Shown here: positions 52,199 to 60,172 of the stretch, piece by piece
Layout of the letters: every line of letters starts with the position of its first letter
Position numbering within the stretch: position 1 is the stretch's first letter
NCBI RefSeq assembly: GCF_027107535.1
Contig: NZ_CP114283.1
Coordinates: 7,006,001-7,070,000, forward strand
Length of the DNA: 64,000 nucleotides
Direction: 5' to 3'
From: Streptomyces aurantiacus
GTDB lineage: Bacteria; Actinomycetota; Actinomycetes; Streptomycetales; Streptomycetaceae
The notes under the pieces: model-generated
The model's input: only the letters and a program-made list of their open reading frames with translations
What the model was told of the DNA's origin: nothing
Databases searched by the model: none
Made by a program: the position numbers and the translations under genes

Positions 52199-55038
52199 CA
52201 CGCGGACCTCCGGAGCGACACCAGGTCGGACAGGTCGCGGTCGGTCAGCTCCGTCAGGGACGCCTCGCCCGAGCCGAGGATCGCGTCCGCCAGGGCCCGC
52301 TTGGAAGCCAGCATGTCGGCGATGCGGTCCTCGACGGTGCCCTCGGTGATGAGGCGGTGCACCTGGACGGGCTGGGTCTGGCCGATGCGGTAGGCGCGGT
52401 CGGTGGCCTGTTCCTCGACTGCGGGGTTCCACCAGCGGTCGAAGTGGATGACATGCCCCGCGCGCGTGAGGTTGAGGCCTGTCCCGGCCGCCTTGAGGGA
52501 CAGGATCAGGACCGGCGTCGCTCCGCTCTGGAAACGGTCCACCATCCGTTCGCGCTCCGCCACCGGCGTGCCCCCGTGAAGGAGCTCGACAGGGACCGCC
52601 CGCGCCGCCAGATGGTTCGTGATCAACCGGGCCATTCCCACGTACTGCGTGAAGACGAGCGCCGAGCCGTCCTCCGCGAGCAACGTGTCCAACAGCTCGT
52701 CGAGCAGGGCCAGTTTCCCGGAACGGGCGGCCTGCCGAGCCGCCCCGGAGCCGCTGGGACGCCCGTCCGGTTCCTCCTTCAGGTACAGCGCGGGGTGATC
52801 GCAGATCTGCTTGAGCGCGGTGAGGAGCTTCAGGACGAGGCCGCGCCGGGCGATGCCCTCCGTCGTCTCGATGGCCAGCATCGACTCGCGGACCACGGCC
52901 TCGTACAGGGACGCCTGTTCGCGGCTGAGGGGGACGGGATGGTCCGTCTCCGTCTTGGGCGGCAGCTCGGGGACGATGCCCGGGTCGGACTTCTTGCGCC
53001 GGAGCAGGAAGGGCCGGATCAGGCGGGACAGGCGGGCCACGGCCTCCTCGTCCTCGCCGTTCTCCACGGCGCGTGCGTGCCGGGCGCGGAAGGACTTCAG
53101 CGGGCCGAGAAGCCCCGGCGTGGTCCAGTCGAGCAGGGCCCACAGCTCGGAGAGGTTGTTCTCCACCGGTGTGCCGCTCAGGGCGACCCTGGCCGGTGCG
53201 GGGATCGTCCGCAGGGCCTTGGCCGTCGCCGAGTACGGGTTCTTGACGTGCTGGGCCTCGTCCGCGACGACCATGCCCCACGCCTGCTGGGCGAGCCGCG
53301 GCGCCGTCGACCGCATCGTGCCGTAGGTGGTCAGGACGAAACCGCCGTCCATGTCGGCCAGGGAGCGCTCCGGTCCGTGGAAGCGGCGCACGGGCACCCC
53401 GGGGGCGAACCGCTCGATCTCCCGCTGCCAGTTGCCGAGCAGCGAGGCGGGGCACACGACGAGGGTCGGCTCGGTGCGTGCCCGCTTCAGGTGGAGGGCG
53501 ATGACCGTGACGGTCTTGCCGAGCCCCATGTCGTCGGCGAGGCAGCCGCCGAGACCGAGCGACGTCATGAGGTCGAGCCAGGCCAGTCCGCGGAGTTGGT
53601 AGTCCCGGAGGGTCGCCTTGAGGGCGGGGGGTGGTTCGGCGGGCAGCAGTCCCGCCGTCAGACGGTCGCGCAGTGCGGCGATCGCGCCGACGGGCACCGC
53701 CTCGACCGTCTCGCCGTCGACCTCCACGCTGCCGGTGAGCGCGACGGAGAGGGCGTCGACCGGGTCGAGCAGACCCAGTTCGCGCTTGCGGGCCTTGCGG
53801 ACCAGGGCCGGGTCGACGAGCACCCACTGGTCCCGCAGCCGGACGACGGGGCGGTGGGCCTCGGCCAGGGCGTCCATCTCCGCCTCGCTGAGCGGATCAC
53901 CGCCCAGCGCCAACTGCCAGCGGAACTGGAGCAGTTCCTCACTCTCGAAGAAGCCCGTACCGTCCGTGGCCGAGCCCGGCGCGGTGCGGACGACCGCCGC
54001 CGCGCTCAGGTCCTGGGCAAGGTCACGGGGCCAGTGCACGGCGACCCCGGCCGCACCGAGGCGGGTCGCCGCGACACCCAGCAGGTCCGACAACTCACCC
54101 TCGGACAGCGCCAGTACGTCCGGCACGTCCTGCCCGGACAGCCGGTCCAGGGGCGCCCAGACACGGGCGGCGCGCCGCACGGCGAGGGCTGCGTCGACAC
54201 GGGCGCGCGGGCCGAACGTGGTGTCGGCGGCGCCCGCCCACAGGCTCGCGGCGTCGACGACGAGGGTGGGGTCGGCAAGACTGTGCACCTGGACGACGGC
54301 CGCGCCCGCCCGCCGCGCGCCCTCGCTGTCGTCGAAGAGCTCGTACGCCGACAGGTCCAGGCGCAGGGAGATCCGGACGCCCGCGTCCATGCCCGCGGCG
54401 ACCTCCGCCGCCCAGTCCTGGGCACCCGGCAGTCGCTGGGGCCCGCCGGCCGCGAAGGGCTTCCCGGCGGCGTACGGAGCGGCCGGGGTACGGGGCAGGG
54501 CGTCGGCGACCGCGTCCAGGAAGGCACGTGTCAGTGCTTCCGGGTCGGGCAGCCGGAGCGGGCCACTGCCCGACAGGGGGACGGCGTACCCCTCGAACGG
54601 GAGGGCCGCGGCGACGGCCCGCAGGTGGGCGATGTCGTCCGGGTCCAGGGGGCCGGCCCGCCAGGCGTCGTATCCGTCGGCTGTCAGACCCGGGAGCAGG
54701 CGACCACGCGCGACGAGCCGCAGCGCGTGCAGTGCGGCGGCGCCCCAGCAGGCCGTGGCGGGGTGTGCGGCAAGGTCACGCCTGGCCCGGACGAGCAGGG
54801 GCAGCGCTTGAGCGACGGGCAGGGTCAGTGCGGGGGCCGGCCATCGTCGGGCACCGGTCCCGTGCCGCCGTACGACCGTGAGCTCGGTGTCCGGGGCGGA
54901 GACCGGTGTTTCGCCGTCCGCGTCCCAGAAGGCCATCCGCCCGTCGCGGGGCAGCGCGGCGGGCAGGAACACGGCGGCCAGCCGGACGGACACCTCGGTC
55001 GCGGCGCCGGAATCGGCACGCGTCTCCCCCGCATTCAT
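52198..55038 (-). CDS. SNF2-family DEAD/DEAH-type helicase
   Basis: The 946-residue ATPase has an N-terminal SNF2-associated region (about 1-460) and two RecA-like lobes: motif I ADDMGLGKT near 501, DEAQ box (VADEAQHVKN) near 592, SGTPVENN, and the C-terminal motifs FTQYVGMARL, LILSLKAAGTGLNL and DRAYRIGQ near 884. Bacterial SNF2 proteins of this class (HepA/RapA-related in mechanism) translocate on DNA and remodel nucleoprotein. Coupling to a SWIM protein supports a joint role in DNA repair or transcription recovery, but the cellular task is unknown. The ATG at 55038 has GGAGG 11 bases upstream; a GTG at 55050 directly abuts the same site and is less likely. Confidence 0.93.
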   Translation of the reverse strand: MNAGETRADSGAATEVSVRLAAVFLPAALPRDGRMAFWDADGETPVSAPDTELTVVRRHGTGARRWPAPALTLPVAQALPLLVRARRDLAAHPATACWGAAALHALRLVARGRLLPGLTADGYDAWRAGPLDPDDIAHLRAVAAALPFEGYAVPLSGSGPLRLPDPEALTRAFLDAVADALPRTPAAPYAAGKPFAAGGPQRLPGAQDWAAEVAAGMDAGVRISLRLDLSAYELFDDSEGARRAGAAVVQVHSLADPTLVVDAASLWAGAADTTFGPRARVDAALAVRRAARVWAPLDRLSGQDVPDVLALSEGELSDLLGVAATRLGAAGVAVHWPRDLAQDLSAAAVVRTAPGSATDGTGFFESEELLQFRWQLALGGDPLSEAEMDALAEAHRPVVRLRDQWVLVDPALVRKARKRELGLLDPVDALSVALTGSVEVDGETVEAVPVGAIAALRDRLTAGLLPAEPPPALKATLRDYQLRGLAWLDLMTSLGLGGCLADDMGLGKTVTVIALHLKRARTEPTLVVCPASLLGNWQREIERFAPGVPVRRFHGPERSLADMDGGFVLTTYGTMRSTAPRLAQQAWGMVVADEAQHVKNPYSATAKALRTIPAPARVALSGTPVENNLSELWALLDWTTPGLLGPLKSFRARHARAVENGEDEEAVARLSRLIRPFLLRRKKSDPGIVPELPPKTETDHPVPLSREQASLYEAVVRESMLAIETTEGIARRGLVLKLLTALKQICDHPALYLKEEPDGRPSGSGAARQAARSGKLALLDELLDTLLAEDGSALVFTQYVGMARLITNHLAARAVPVELLHGGTPVAERERMVDRFQSGATPVLILSLKAAGTGLNLTRAGHVIHFDRWWNPAVEEQATDRAYRIGQTQPVQVHRLITEGTVEDRIADMLASKRALADAILGSGEASLTELTDRDLSDLVSLRRSA

Positions 55039-55131
55039 GCTCCCGGCCACCTCCCTCGCCCCGGACGGATCACTCGTCCTCGACTCTACGGGCCGGGTCC
55101 GACAATGCGGCTCGGCGGCGGAGCGGGGCGG

Positions 55132-55713
55132 TCAGGGCGTCGTTCTGGAGACCACGTAGACCATGGGGTGGCCGGGCTTCGACCAGTTCACGACGATGTC
55201 CTGCGTGGGTGTCGGGTTCTTCCTGGCGTGGCTGAGGCCCGACCAGGGGCCGGGTCCCGTGAACTCCCAGCCGACGACCCGCTGGTCACGGGCGCCGATG
55301 GCGAGGTCGTCCTTCTTCAGGGCGGCACGGCTGGTGCCGATGGTCTTGAGGAAGTGGTCGAGGGCCTCGTCGCTGGTGAGGAACTGGACGTAGAGGCGGC
55401 TGGTCTTCCAGTTGTTCGTCTCGTAGTACGCCACCTCGGCCGAGTAGCCCGGGATGGGCACCTGGTACAGGCGGCGCTGGACACGGGAGGGCCAGCCCGG
55501 GGTGAGGCCGGTCGCCGAGTACTTCGCCTCCTTGTCCTTGCCGCTGTCGCGGCTCTGGTTGGCGGAGATCACCAGGTAGCCGGCCGGGACGCCGATGAGC
55601 AGCACGATGATCAGCAGTGTCAGGGCACGGCGGCGGATCGTGCGGCCCCGGTCCTCGGGCGGCCGCGGTGGCTCGTCCGGGGGCGAGGCCTGGCGCGGCA
55701 GCGAGGCCGTCAC
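55132..55713 (-). CDS. Single-pass membrane protein of unknown function, coupled to ROK kinase
   Basis: The 193-residue protein has a Pro-rich cytoplasmic N-terminus, one transmembrane helix (ALTLLIIVLLIGVPAGYLVI, residues 30-49) and an extracytoplasmic domain of about 140 residues (PIPGYSAEVAYYETNNWKTSRLY, PGHPMVYVVSRTTP). The fold and ligand are not recognisable; the topology resembles small sensor or accessory proteins. Its GTG start at 55713 overlaps the stop of the ROK kinase gene by 4 bp, so both are made together, which ties it to the kinase physiologically if not mechanistically. Confidence 0.85.
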   Translation of the reverse strand: MTASLPRQASPPDEPPRPPEDRGRTIRRRALTLLIIVLLIGVPAGYLVISANQSRDSGKDKEAKYSATGLTPGWPSRVQRRLYQVPIPGYSAEVAYYETNNWKTSRLYVQFLTSDEALDHFLKTIGTSRAALKKDDLAIGARDQRVVGWEFTGPGPWSGLSHARKNPTPTQDIVVNWSKPGHPMVYVVSRTTP

Positions 55714-56894
55714 AGCGTCTCCTGCGCCGAGCGGCGGGACTCGGCGTACCGCTCGTACCGCTCGTAGCGCTCGACGCGGCGGCGGTTGGCGCGCCGGAAG
55801 CGGCGGGCGACCAGGCGTGCGAGGTCGGCGGCGCCGACCATGCCGGCCTCGGGGCCGAGCTGGGCGCGGGCGATCCGGGCCTCGGGGCGGTATCCGCGGC
55901 CGGTCAGGTGGCGTCGGAAGGCGTCCCTCGCGGGGCCGATCAGCAGGTCGTCGGCGGCGCTGACGCCCCCGCCGATGACGAAGCAGGAGGGGTCGAGGGC
56001 GGCCGCGAGGTTCGCGATGCCGACGCCGAGCCACTGGCCGATGTCCTGGAGCAGCTCGATGCACATCGCGTCGCCCTCGCGGGCCAGCTCGGTGATCATC
56101 GGGCCGGTGATCTCGGAGATGTTGCCCTTGACGTGCTCGATGATCCCGTAGGCCACCGGGGAGTCGGCGGCGGCGAGTTCGCGGGCCTCGCGGACCAGCG
56201 CGTTGCCGGAGCTGTACTGCTCCCAGCAGCCGCGGTTGCCGCACGGGCAGCGGTGGCCGCCGGGTACGACCTGCATGTGGCCGAACTCGCCGGCCACACC
56301 GAACTTGCCGCGCTTGACCTGCCCGTCCTCCAGGATGGCACCGCCGATTCCGGTGCCGAGCGTGATCATGACGAGGTGGTCCTCGCCGCTGCCCGCGCCG
56401 AAGCGCCATTCCGCCCAGGCGGCCGTGTTGGCGTCGTTGTCGACCAGTACGGGAACGGCGAGGCGTCCGGCGATACGGTCCCGCAGGGGCTCGTTGCGCC
56501 ACGACAGGTGGGGCGCGAACAGGACGCGGTTGCGTTCCGCGTCGACCCAGCCGGCCGCGCCGATGCCGACCGCGTGCACGTCGTGCCGGTCGGAGAGGTC
56601 CAGGACCAGTTCGACGATGGTGTCCTCGACGACCCTGGGGCTCTTGGACTTGTCGGGGGTCTCGGTGCGGACCTTCTCCAGGATGTTGCCGTCCGCGTCG
56701 ACGACTCCCGCCATCACCTTCGTACCGCCGATGTCGATGCCGACGGTGGGTACGCGCGGTGCCGTCAGGTGGGAACGGCGCTCACGCGTGCCCACGGTGC
56801 GCAGGACGGTGGACCGGCGGGAGCCGATGGGGGCGCCCGCGGCTCTGGCGGAGCCGAGCGCCTTGGGGAGTGCGAGGTCGCGGTAGGTGCTCAT
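55710..56894 (-). CDS. ROK-family sugar kinase (glucokinase-like)
   Basis: The 394-residue protein has the ROK core: VGIDIGGTKVMAGV (ATP loop) near residue 50, catalytic aspartate in VDNDANTAAW, GTGIGGA and the zinc-binding CPCGNRGCWEQ with the upstream GEFGHMQV histidine. These fit an ATP-dependent glucokinase. It starts about 45 residues earlier than typical glucokinases; that extension (SARAAGAPIGSRRSTVLRTV) is basic. The C-terminus adds a repetitive arginine/tyrosine tail (RRVERYERYERYAE). No sugar transporter is adjacent. A BldM-box-like palindrome lies in the 471-bp upstream region, suggesting developmental control. The ATG at 56894 has no strong ribosome site. Confidence 0.9.
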   Translation of the reverse strand: MSTYRDLALPKALGSARAAGAPIGSRRSTVLRTVGTRERRSHLTAPRVPTVGIDIGGTKVMAGVVDADGNILEKVRTETPDKSKSPRVVEDTIVELVLDLSDRHDVHAVGIGAAGWVDAERNRVLFAPHLSWRNEPLRDRIAGRLAVPVLVDNDANTAAWAEWRFGAGSGEDHLVMITLGTGIGGAILEDGQVKRGKFGVAGEFGHMQVVPGGHRCPCGNRGCWEQYSSGNALVREARELAAADSPVAYGIIEHVKGNISEITGPMITELAREGDAMCIELLQDIGQWLGVGIANLAAALDPSCFVIGGGVSAADDLLIGPARDAFRRHLTGRGYRPEARIARAQLGPEAGMVGAADLARLVARRFRRANRRRVERYERYERYAESRRSAQETL

Positions 56895-57365
56895 CGCGCC
56901 GATTCTGCCGCACGCCGCGGCCGGACTGCACGGCGGCGCCCCCTCGCTCCGCACCGGGAACGCCCGGGGCGGCCCGGTGAGCCGCCGGTCGTCCGTGGGG
57001 CGCGGGTTCGTCGTGGCTGGTCGCACCGTCGCCCGCGCCCCCGGGAATCCCACTGTCGGGGCAGGCGGCTTCCAGCTCCGGGGCGGAGGTCGTCCGGCTC
57101 GCCGCCACCCGCCAATCGGCGGATCGGGTCGTCCGCGGAGATGTTTTTCTCGGACGCGTCCGCTCCGCGCCGTTCCAGGTGATGCCCCGGACGGTGTCTC
57201 CATCACCCGAGTGGGTGATTTTGGCGCCGGTTCGGCGAGTGGGTCCGCCGCGGCCCTGTGCCTGGCCGGCACTGGCTCGCGGGCGTCCTGGACGCGCTCC
57301 GCCCGCACCGGTGAACCCGGTGGGGAATACGCTCGGCGCCCCCGCAGCCGAGGAGTCGTACCAGG
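56895..57365. other. 471-bp intergenic region upstream of the ROK kinase gene
   Basis: No coding sequence is convincing on either strand here. It contains a diverged copy of the dispersed intergenic repeat (57007-57043, minus orientation), a BldM-box-like palindrome (57203-57218) and a short CACCGG/CCGGTG hairpin at 57306-57322 that could end the GntR transcript. The unusual length for this genome suggests a real regulatory region. Confidence 0.6.
57203..57218. promoter_or_regulatory. BldM-box-like palindrome
   Basis: TCACCCGAGTGGGTGA, within a longer ATCACCC/GGGTGAT palindrome (57202-57219), matches the published BldM homodimer consensus (TCACcCgnncGgGTGA, from memory) at every position but one weakly conserved base. 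It is about 310 bp upstream of the ROK kinase start and 148 bp beyond the GntR stop. Confidence 0.6.
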
Positions 57366-58130
57366 TCAGGGGCGTACGAGCAGCTGGAACTCGAAGGAGT
57401 AGCGCGAGGCGCGGTAGGTGTGGGAGCCGAACTCGACGGCGCGGCCCGTGTCGTCGAAGGTGGTGCGCTGCATGGTGAGCAGCGGGGCGCCCTCGGACTC
57501 GTCGAGGCGCTCGGCCTCCACGAGCGTGGCGGCACGGGCGCCGACGGACTGGCGGGCGCTGTGCAGGGTGATGCCCGCGCCGCGCATCATCCGGTACAGG
57601 CCGGTGGCCTCCAGCTGCGAGCTGTCGAGGTCGAGGAGGCCGGGTGGCAGGTAGTTGCCGAGGTACGCCATCGGCTCGCCGTGGGCCAGGCGCAGCCGCT
57701 CCACCCGGTGCACGTCGCTGCCCTCCGCCACCGCCAGGGCGGCCGCCACCTCGGCCGACGCCGGGACGACGGTGTTGACGAGGACGCGGGTCGCCGGGCG
57801 CTGGCCCGCCGCCTCCAGGTCGTCGTAGAGGCTGCTGAGCTCCAGCGGGCGTTTGACCTGGCTGTGCACGACCTGCGTGCCCACGCCCCGGCGGCGCACG
57901 AGGAGGCCCTTGTCGACCAGGGACTGGATCGCCTGGCGGACCGTGGGGCGGGACAGGCCGAGGCGTCCGGCGAGCTCGATCTCGTTGCCCAGCAGGCTGC
58001 CAGGGGTCAGGGCGCCGTGCTCGATCGCCGCTTCGAGCTGCTGGGCCAGCTGGAAGTAGAGCGGCACCGGGCTGTTCCGGTCGACGCTGAGCTGGAGCGG
58101 CGCGGTCGGGTCCACATCTGGTTTCGGCAC
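57366..58130 (-). CDS. GntR/HutC-family transcriptional regulator
   Basis: The 254-residue protein has an N-terminal GntR winged helix (PLYFQLAQQLEAAIEHGALTPGSLLGNEIELAGRLGLSRPTVRQAI, then LVRRRGVGTQV) and a C-terminal UTRA effector domain (about 85-250) of the type that binds sugar phosphates, inositols or related ligands. It is divergent from an inositol-dehydrogenase-like gene, and a perfect palindrome lies between them, so that gene is the obvious target. The GTG at 58130 is the best of several weak starts; the open frame continues upstream through non-coding-looking sequence. Confidence 0.92.
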   Translation of the reverse strand: MPKPDVDPTAPLQLSVDRNSPVPLYFQLAQQLEAAIEHGALTPGSLLGNEIELAGRLGLSRPTVRQAIQSLVDKGLLVRRRGVGTQVVHSQVKRPLELSSLYDDLEAAGQRPATRVLVNTVVPASAEVAAALAVAEGSDVHRVERLRLAHGEPMAYLGNYLPPGLLDLDSSQLEATGLYRMMRGAGITLHSARQSVGARAATLVEAERLDESEGAPLLTMQRTTFDDTGRAVEFGSHTYRASRYSFEFQLLVRP

Positions 58131-58180
58131 GGGCCCGAGCGTAGCTCCGGTGAATGATGACGGGAAGTTGTGAAGTTCGG

Positions 58181-58192
58181 TTGTCCGGACAA
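58181..58192. promoter_or_regulatory. Perfect palindrome between the GntR and dehydrogenase genes
   Basis: TTGTCCGGACAA is fully self-complementary and sits 50 bp from both divergent genes, as expected for a GntR operator. TTGACA at 58197-58202 with a poor -10 near 58220 would place the dehydrogenase start of transcription at or beside its ATG, so a leaderless message is possible. Confidence 0.65.
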
Positions 58193-58232
58193 AGCGTTGA
58201 CAGGGTGTAGGGTCCGCCCTCAGTTTGGTCCC

Positions 58233-59246
58233 ATGCGCATCGGACTCATCGGGACGGGTCGTATCGGTACATTTCATGCGACCGCCCTCAGTCGTCACCG
58301 CGAGGTGGGCGGCTCCCTCATCGTCACGGACGCGGACCCCGCACGGGCACGCCGGCTCGCGGACCGCTTAGGCGCCACGGCGGCGCCCGGCGTGGACGAG
58401 ATCTTCACCTGGGGCGTGGACGCCGTGGTCATCACCGCGGCCACATCGGCCCACGGCGAACTGATCGGTCGGGCAGCAAGGGCCGGGCTTCCCGTCTTCT
58501 GCGAGAAGCCCATAGCCCTCGACCTGGCGGGCACACTGACGGCCATCGCGGAGGTCGAAGCCGCCGGAACGATCCTGCAGATGGGGTTCCAGCGGCGCTT
58601 CGACCTGGGCTACACGGCCGCGCGCGAGGCGGTGCGCTCCGGCCGGCTCGGCCGGCTGCACACCGTACGGGCCATGACCTCCGACCAGTCACCGCCGTCG
58701 CCCGCGTACCTGCCGCTCTCCGGCGGGCTGTACCGGGACACCCTGGTGCACGACTTCGACATGCTGCGGTGGGTGACCGGGCACGAGGTCACCGAGGTGT
58801 ACGCGATGGGGTCGGACACCGGACCCTCGATGTTCCGCGAGGCGGGCGACATCGACACGGCGGCGGCCGTCCTCACACTGGACGACGGCACGCTCGCCTC
58901 GGCGACGGCGACCCGCCTGAACGGCGCCGGCTACGACGTACGGATGGAGCTGGCCGGAGAGCTGGACCAGATCGGGGTCGGGCTCGACGACCGCACACCC
59001 ATCGCCTCCACGGAAGCGGCGGGGCCGCCGGCCGCGACCAAGCCGTGGACGGGATTCCTGGAGCGGTTCGGGCCCGCGTACGAGGCGGAGCTGCACGCGT
59101 TCGTCGAGGTGGTGCGCGGCGAGCGGGCCAACCCGTGCGACGGGCGCGAGGCGCTGCACGCGCTGCGGATCGCGGAGGCGTGCGAACTGTCCCGGCACGG
59201 ACGCAGGGCGGTCCACCTCGCGGAGATCCCGGGCGGCCGGGACTGA
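58233..59246 (+). CDS. Gfo/Idh/MocA oxidoreductase (inositol 2-dehydrogenase-like)
   Basis: The 337-residue enzyme has the NAD(P) fold GLIGTGRIGTFHA at the start, the catalytic-lysine motif CEKPIALD near residue 90, and YRDTLVHDFDMLRWVTG near 165-180 with the histidine and aspartate of this family. It oxidises a sugar or cyclitol; myo-inositol 2-dehydrogenases have this layout, but the substrate is not certain. Codon 46 (58368-58370) is TTA, so translation should depend on bldA tRNA, linking it to late growth. It is divergent from the GntR regulator. No other inositol-catabolism genes are adjacent. Confidence 0.9.
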   Translation: MRIGLIGTGRIGTFHATALSRHREVGGSLIVTDADPARARRLADRLGATAAPGVDEIFTWGVDAVVITAATSAHGELIGRAARAGLPVFCEKPIALDLAGTLTAIAEVEAAGTILQMGFQRRFDLGYTAAREAVRSGRLGRLHTVRAMTSDQSPPSPAYLPLSGGLYRDTLVHDFDMLRWVTGHEVTEVYAMGSDTGPSMFREAGDIDTAAAVLTLDDGTLASATATRLNGAGYDVRMELAGELDQIGVGLDDRTPIASTEAAGPPAATKPWTGFLERFGPAYEAELHAFVEVVRGERANPCDGREALHALRIAEACELSRHGRRAVHLAEIPGGRD

Positions 59247-59303
59247 CTTCCGTGCCGCGACGGCGCCACCGGCGAGGGACGGATGCCGCCGGGGCGCCCG
59301 GGC

Positions 59304-59322
59304 CGGGCGGCCCCGCCGCCCG
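59304..59322. terminator. Shared terminator between converging genes
   Basis: CGGGCGGC (59304-59311) and GCCGCCCG (59315-59322) form an 8-bp stem with a 3-base loop in the 103-bp gap between the converging dehydrogenase and response-regulator genes. It could serve both directions. Confidence 0.6.
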
Positions 59323-59349
59323 CACCGGCTGGGCCGCACCGCCCGGGCC

Positions 59350-60021
59350 TCAGCGCCCGTCCTCCTCCAGAAGTCCGGCGTCGTACGTCAACAGGGCGAT
59401 CTGCACACGGTTGTTGAGGTCGAGTTTGGCGAGGATGCGGGAGACGTGCGTCTTCACGGTGGCCACGCTCATGAACAGTCCGGTCGCGATCTCGGCGTTC
59501 GAGCAGCCCTGACCGACCGCCACGGCGACCTCGCGCTCACGGTCGTTGAGGGCGGCGACACGCGTACGGGCCGTCGTGCGCCGGGTGTCCAGCGCGCCGC
59601 CCGCGGCGTGCTCCATCAACTGCCGGGTGACGGTGGGCGAGAGCACGGGATCGCCGGCCGCCACCCGGCGTACGGCGTGGAGGATCTCCGCGGGCGGGGT
59701 GTCCTTGAGGACGAAGCCCGCGGCCCCCGCGCGCAGGGCGCGCAGCACCTGCTCGTCGGCGTGGAAAGTGGTGAGGACGATGACCTGGGGGGCGTCCTCG
59801 CGGCCCCGGAGCCGTTCCGTGGCGACCAGGCCGTCCATCCTCGGCATCCTGATGTCCATGAGGACGACATCGGGGCGCGTACGGTCGACGAGCGCTTCGA
59901 CCTCGCCGCCGTCGGCGGCCTCGCCCACGATCTCGAGGTCGTCGGCGCCGCCCAGCATGAAGGAGAGGCCGGCTCTGACCAGCGGGTCGTCGTCGACGAG
60001 GAGCAGACGGATCGGAGTCAT
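59350..60021 (-). CDS. NarL-type response regulator 2
   Basis: The 223-residue protein has a receiver domain (LLLVDDDPLVRAGL, phospho-aspartate in VVLMDIRMP, lysine in FVLKDTPP). Its LuxR-type HTH reads LNDREREVAVAVGQGCSNAEIA, with VATVKTHVSRILAKLDLNNRVQIAL at the end. It lies 151 bp downstream of a histidine kinase gene on the same strand. Unlike the first pair in this window, the genes do not overlap, so amounts may be set separately. Targets are unknown. Confidence 0.94.
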   Translation of the reverse strand: MTPIRLLLVDDDPLVRAGLSFMLGGADDLEIVGEAADGGEVEALVDRTRPDVVLMDIRMPRMDGLVATERLRGREDAPQVIVLTTFHADEQVLRALRAGAAGFVLKDTPPAEILHAVRRVAAGDPVLSPTVTRQLMEHAAGGALDTRRTTARTRVAALNDREREVAVAVGQGCSNAEIATGLFMSVATVKTHVSRILAKLDLNNRVQIALLTYDAGLLEEDGR

Positions 60022-60172
60022 GCGCCTACCGTAATGACACCGCCCCACCGGACCGCACCCTTTTCCCGGGCTCGTCCGGGGACGGCGCCCCCTCGCGCGG
60101 GCCGCCGCGGCCGGGCGCACGACGCACGCTCCGGCTCGCGCGCCCGGTCGCGCACCGGCTCACACCGCGTCC

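Noticed and set aside
52199..53827. Extension of the SWIM reading frame upstream into the SNF2 gene (1666-codon frame)
   Set aside because: The extra 543 codons are an out-of-frame reading of the helicase. The TGATG overlap at 52198 gives a natural start.
51217..55767. A 1516-codon plus-strand frame across the SNF2 and SWIM genes
   Set aside because: It is antisense to two genes with clear helicase and zinc motifs and has low-complexity, motif-free translation.
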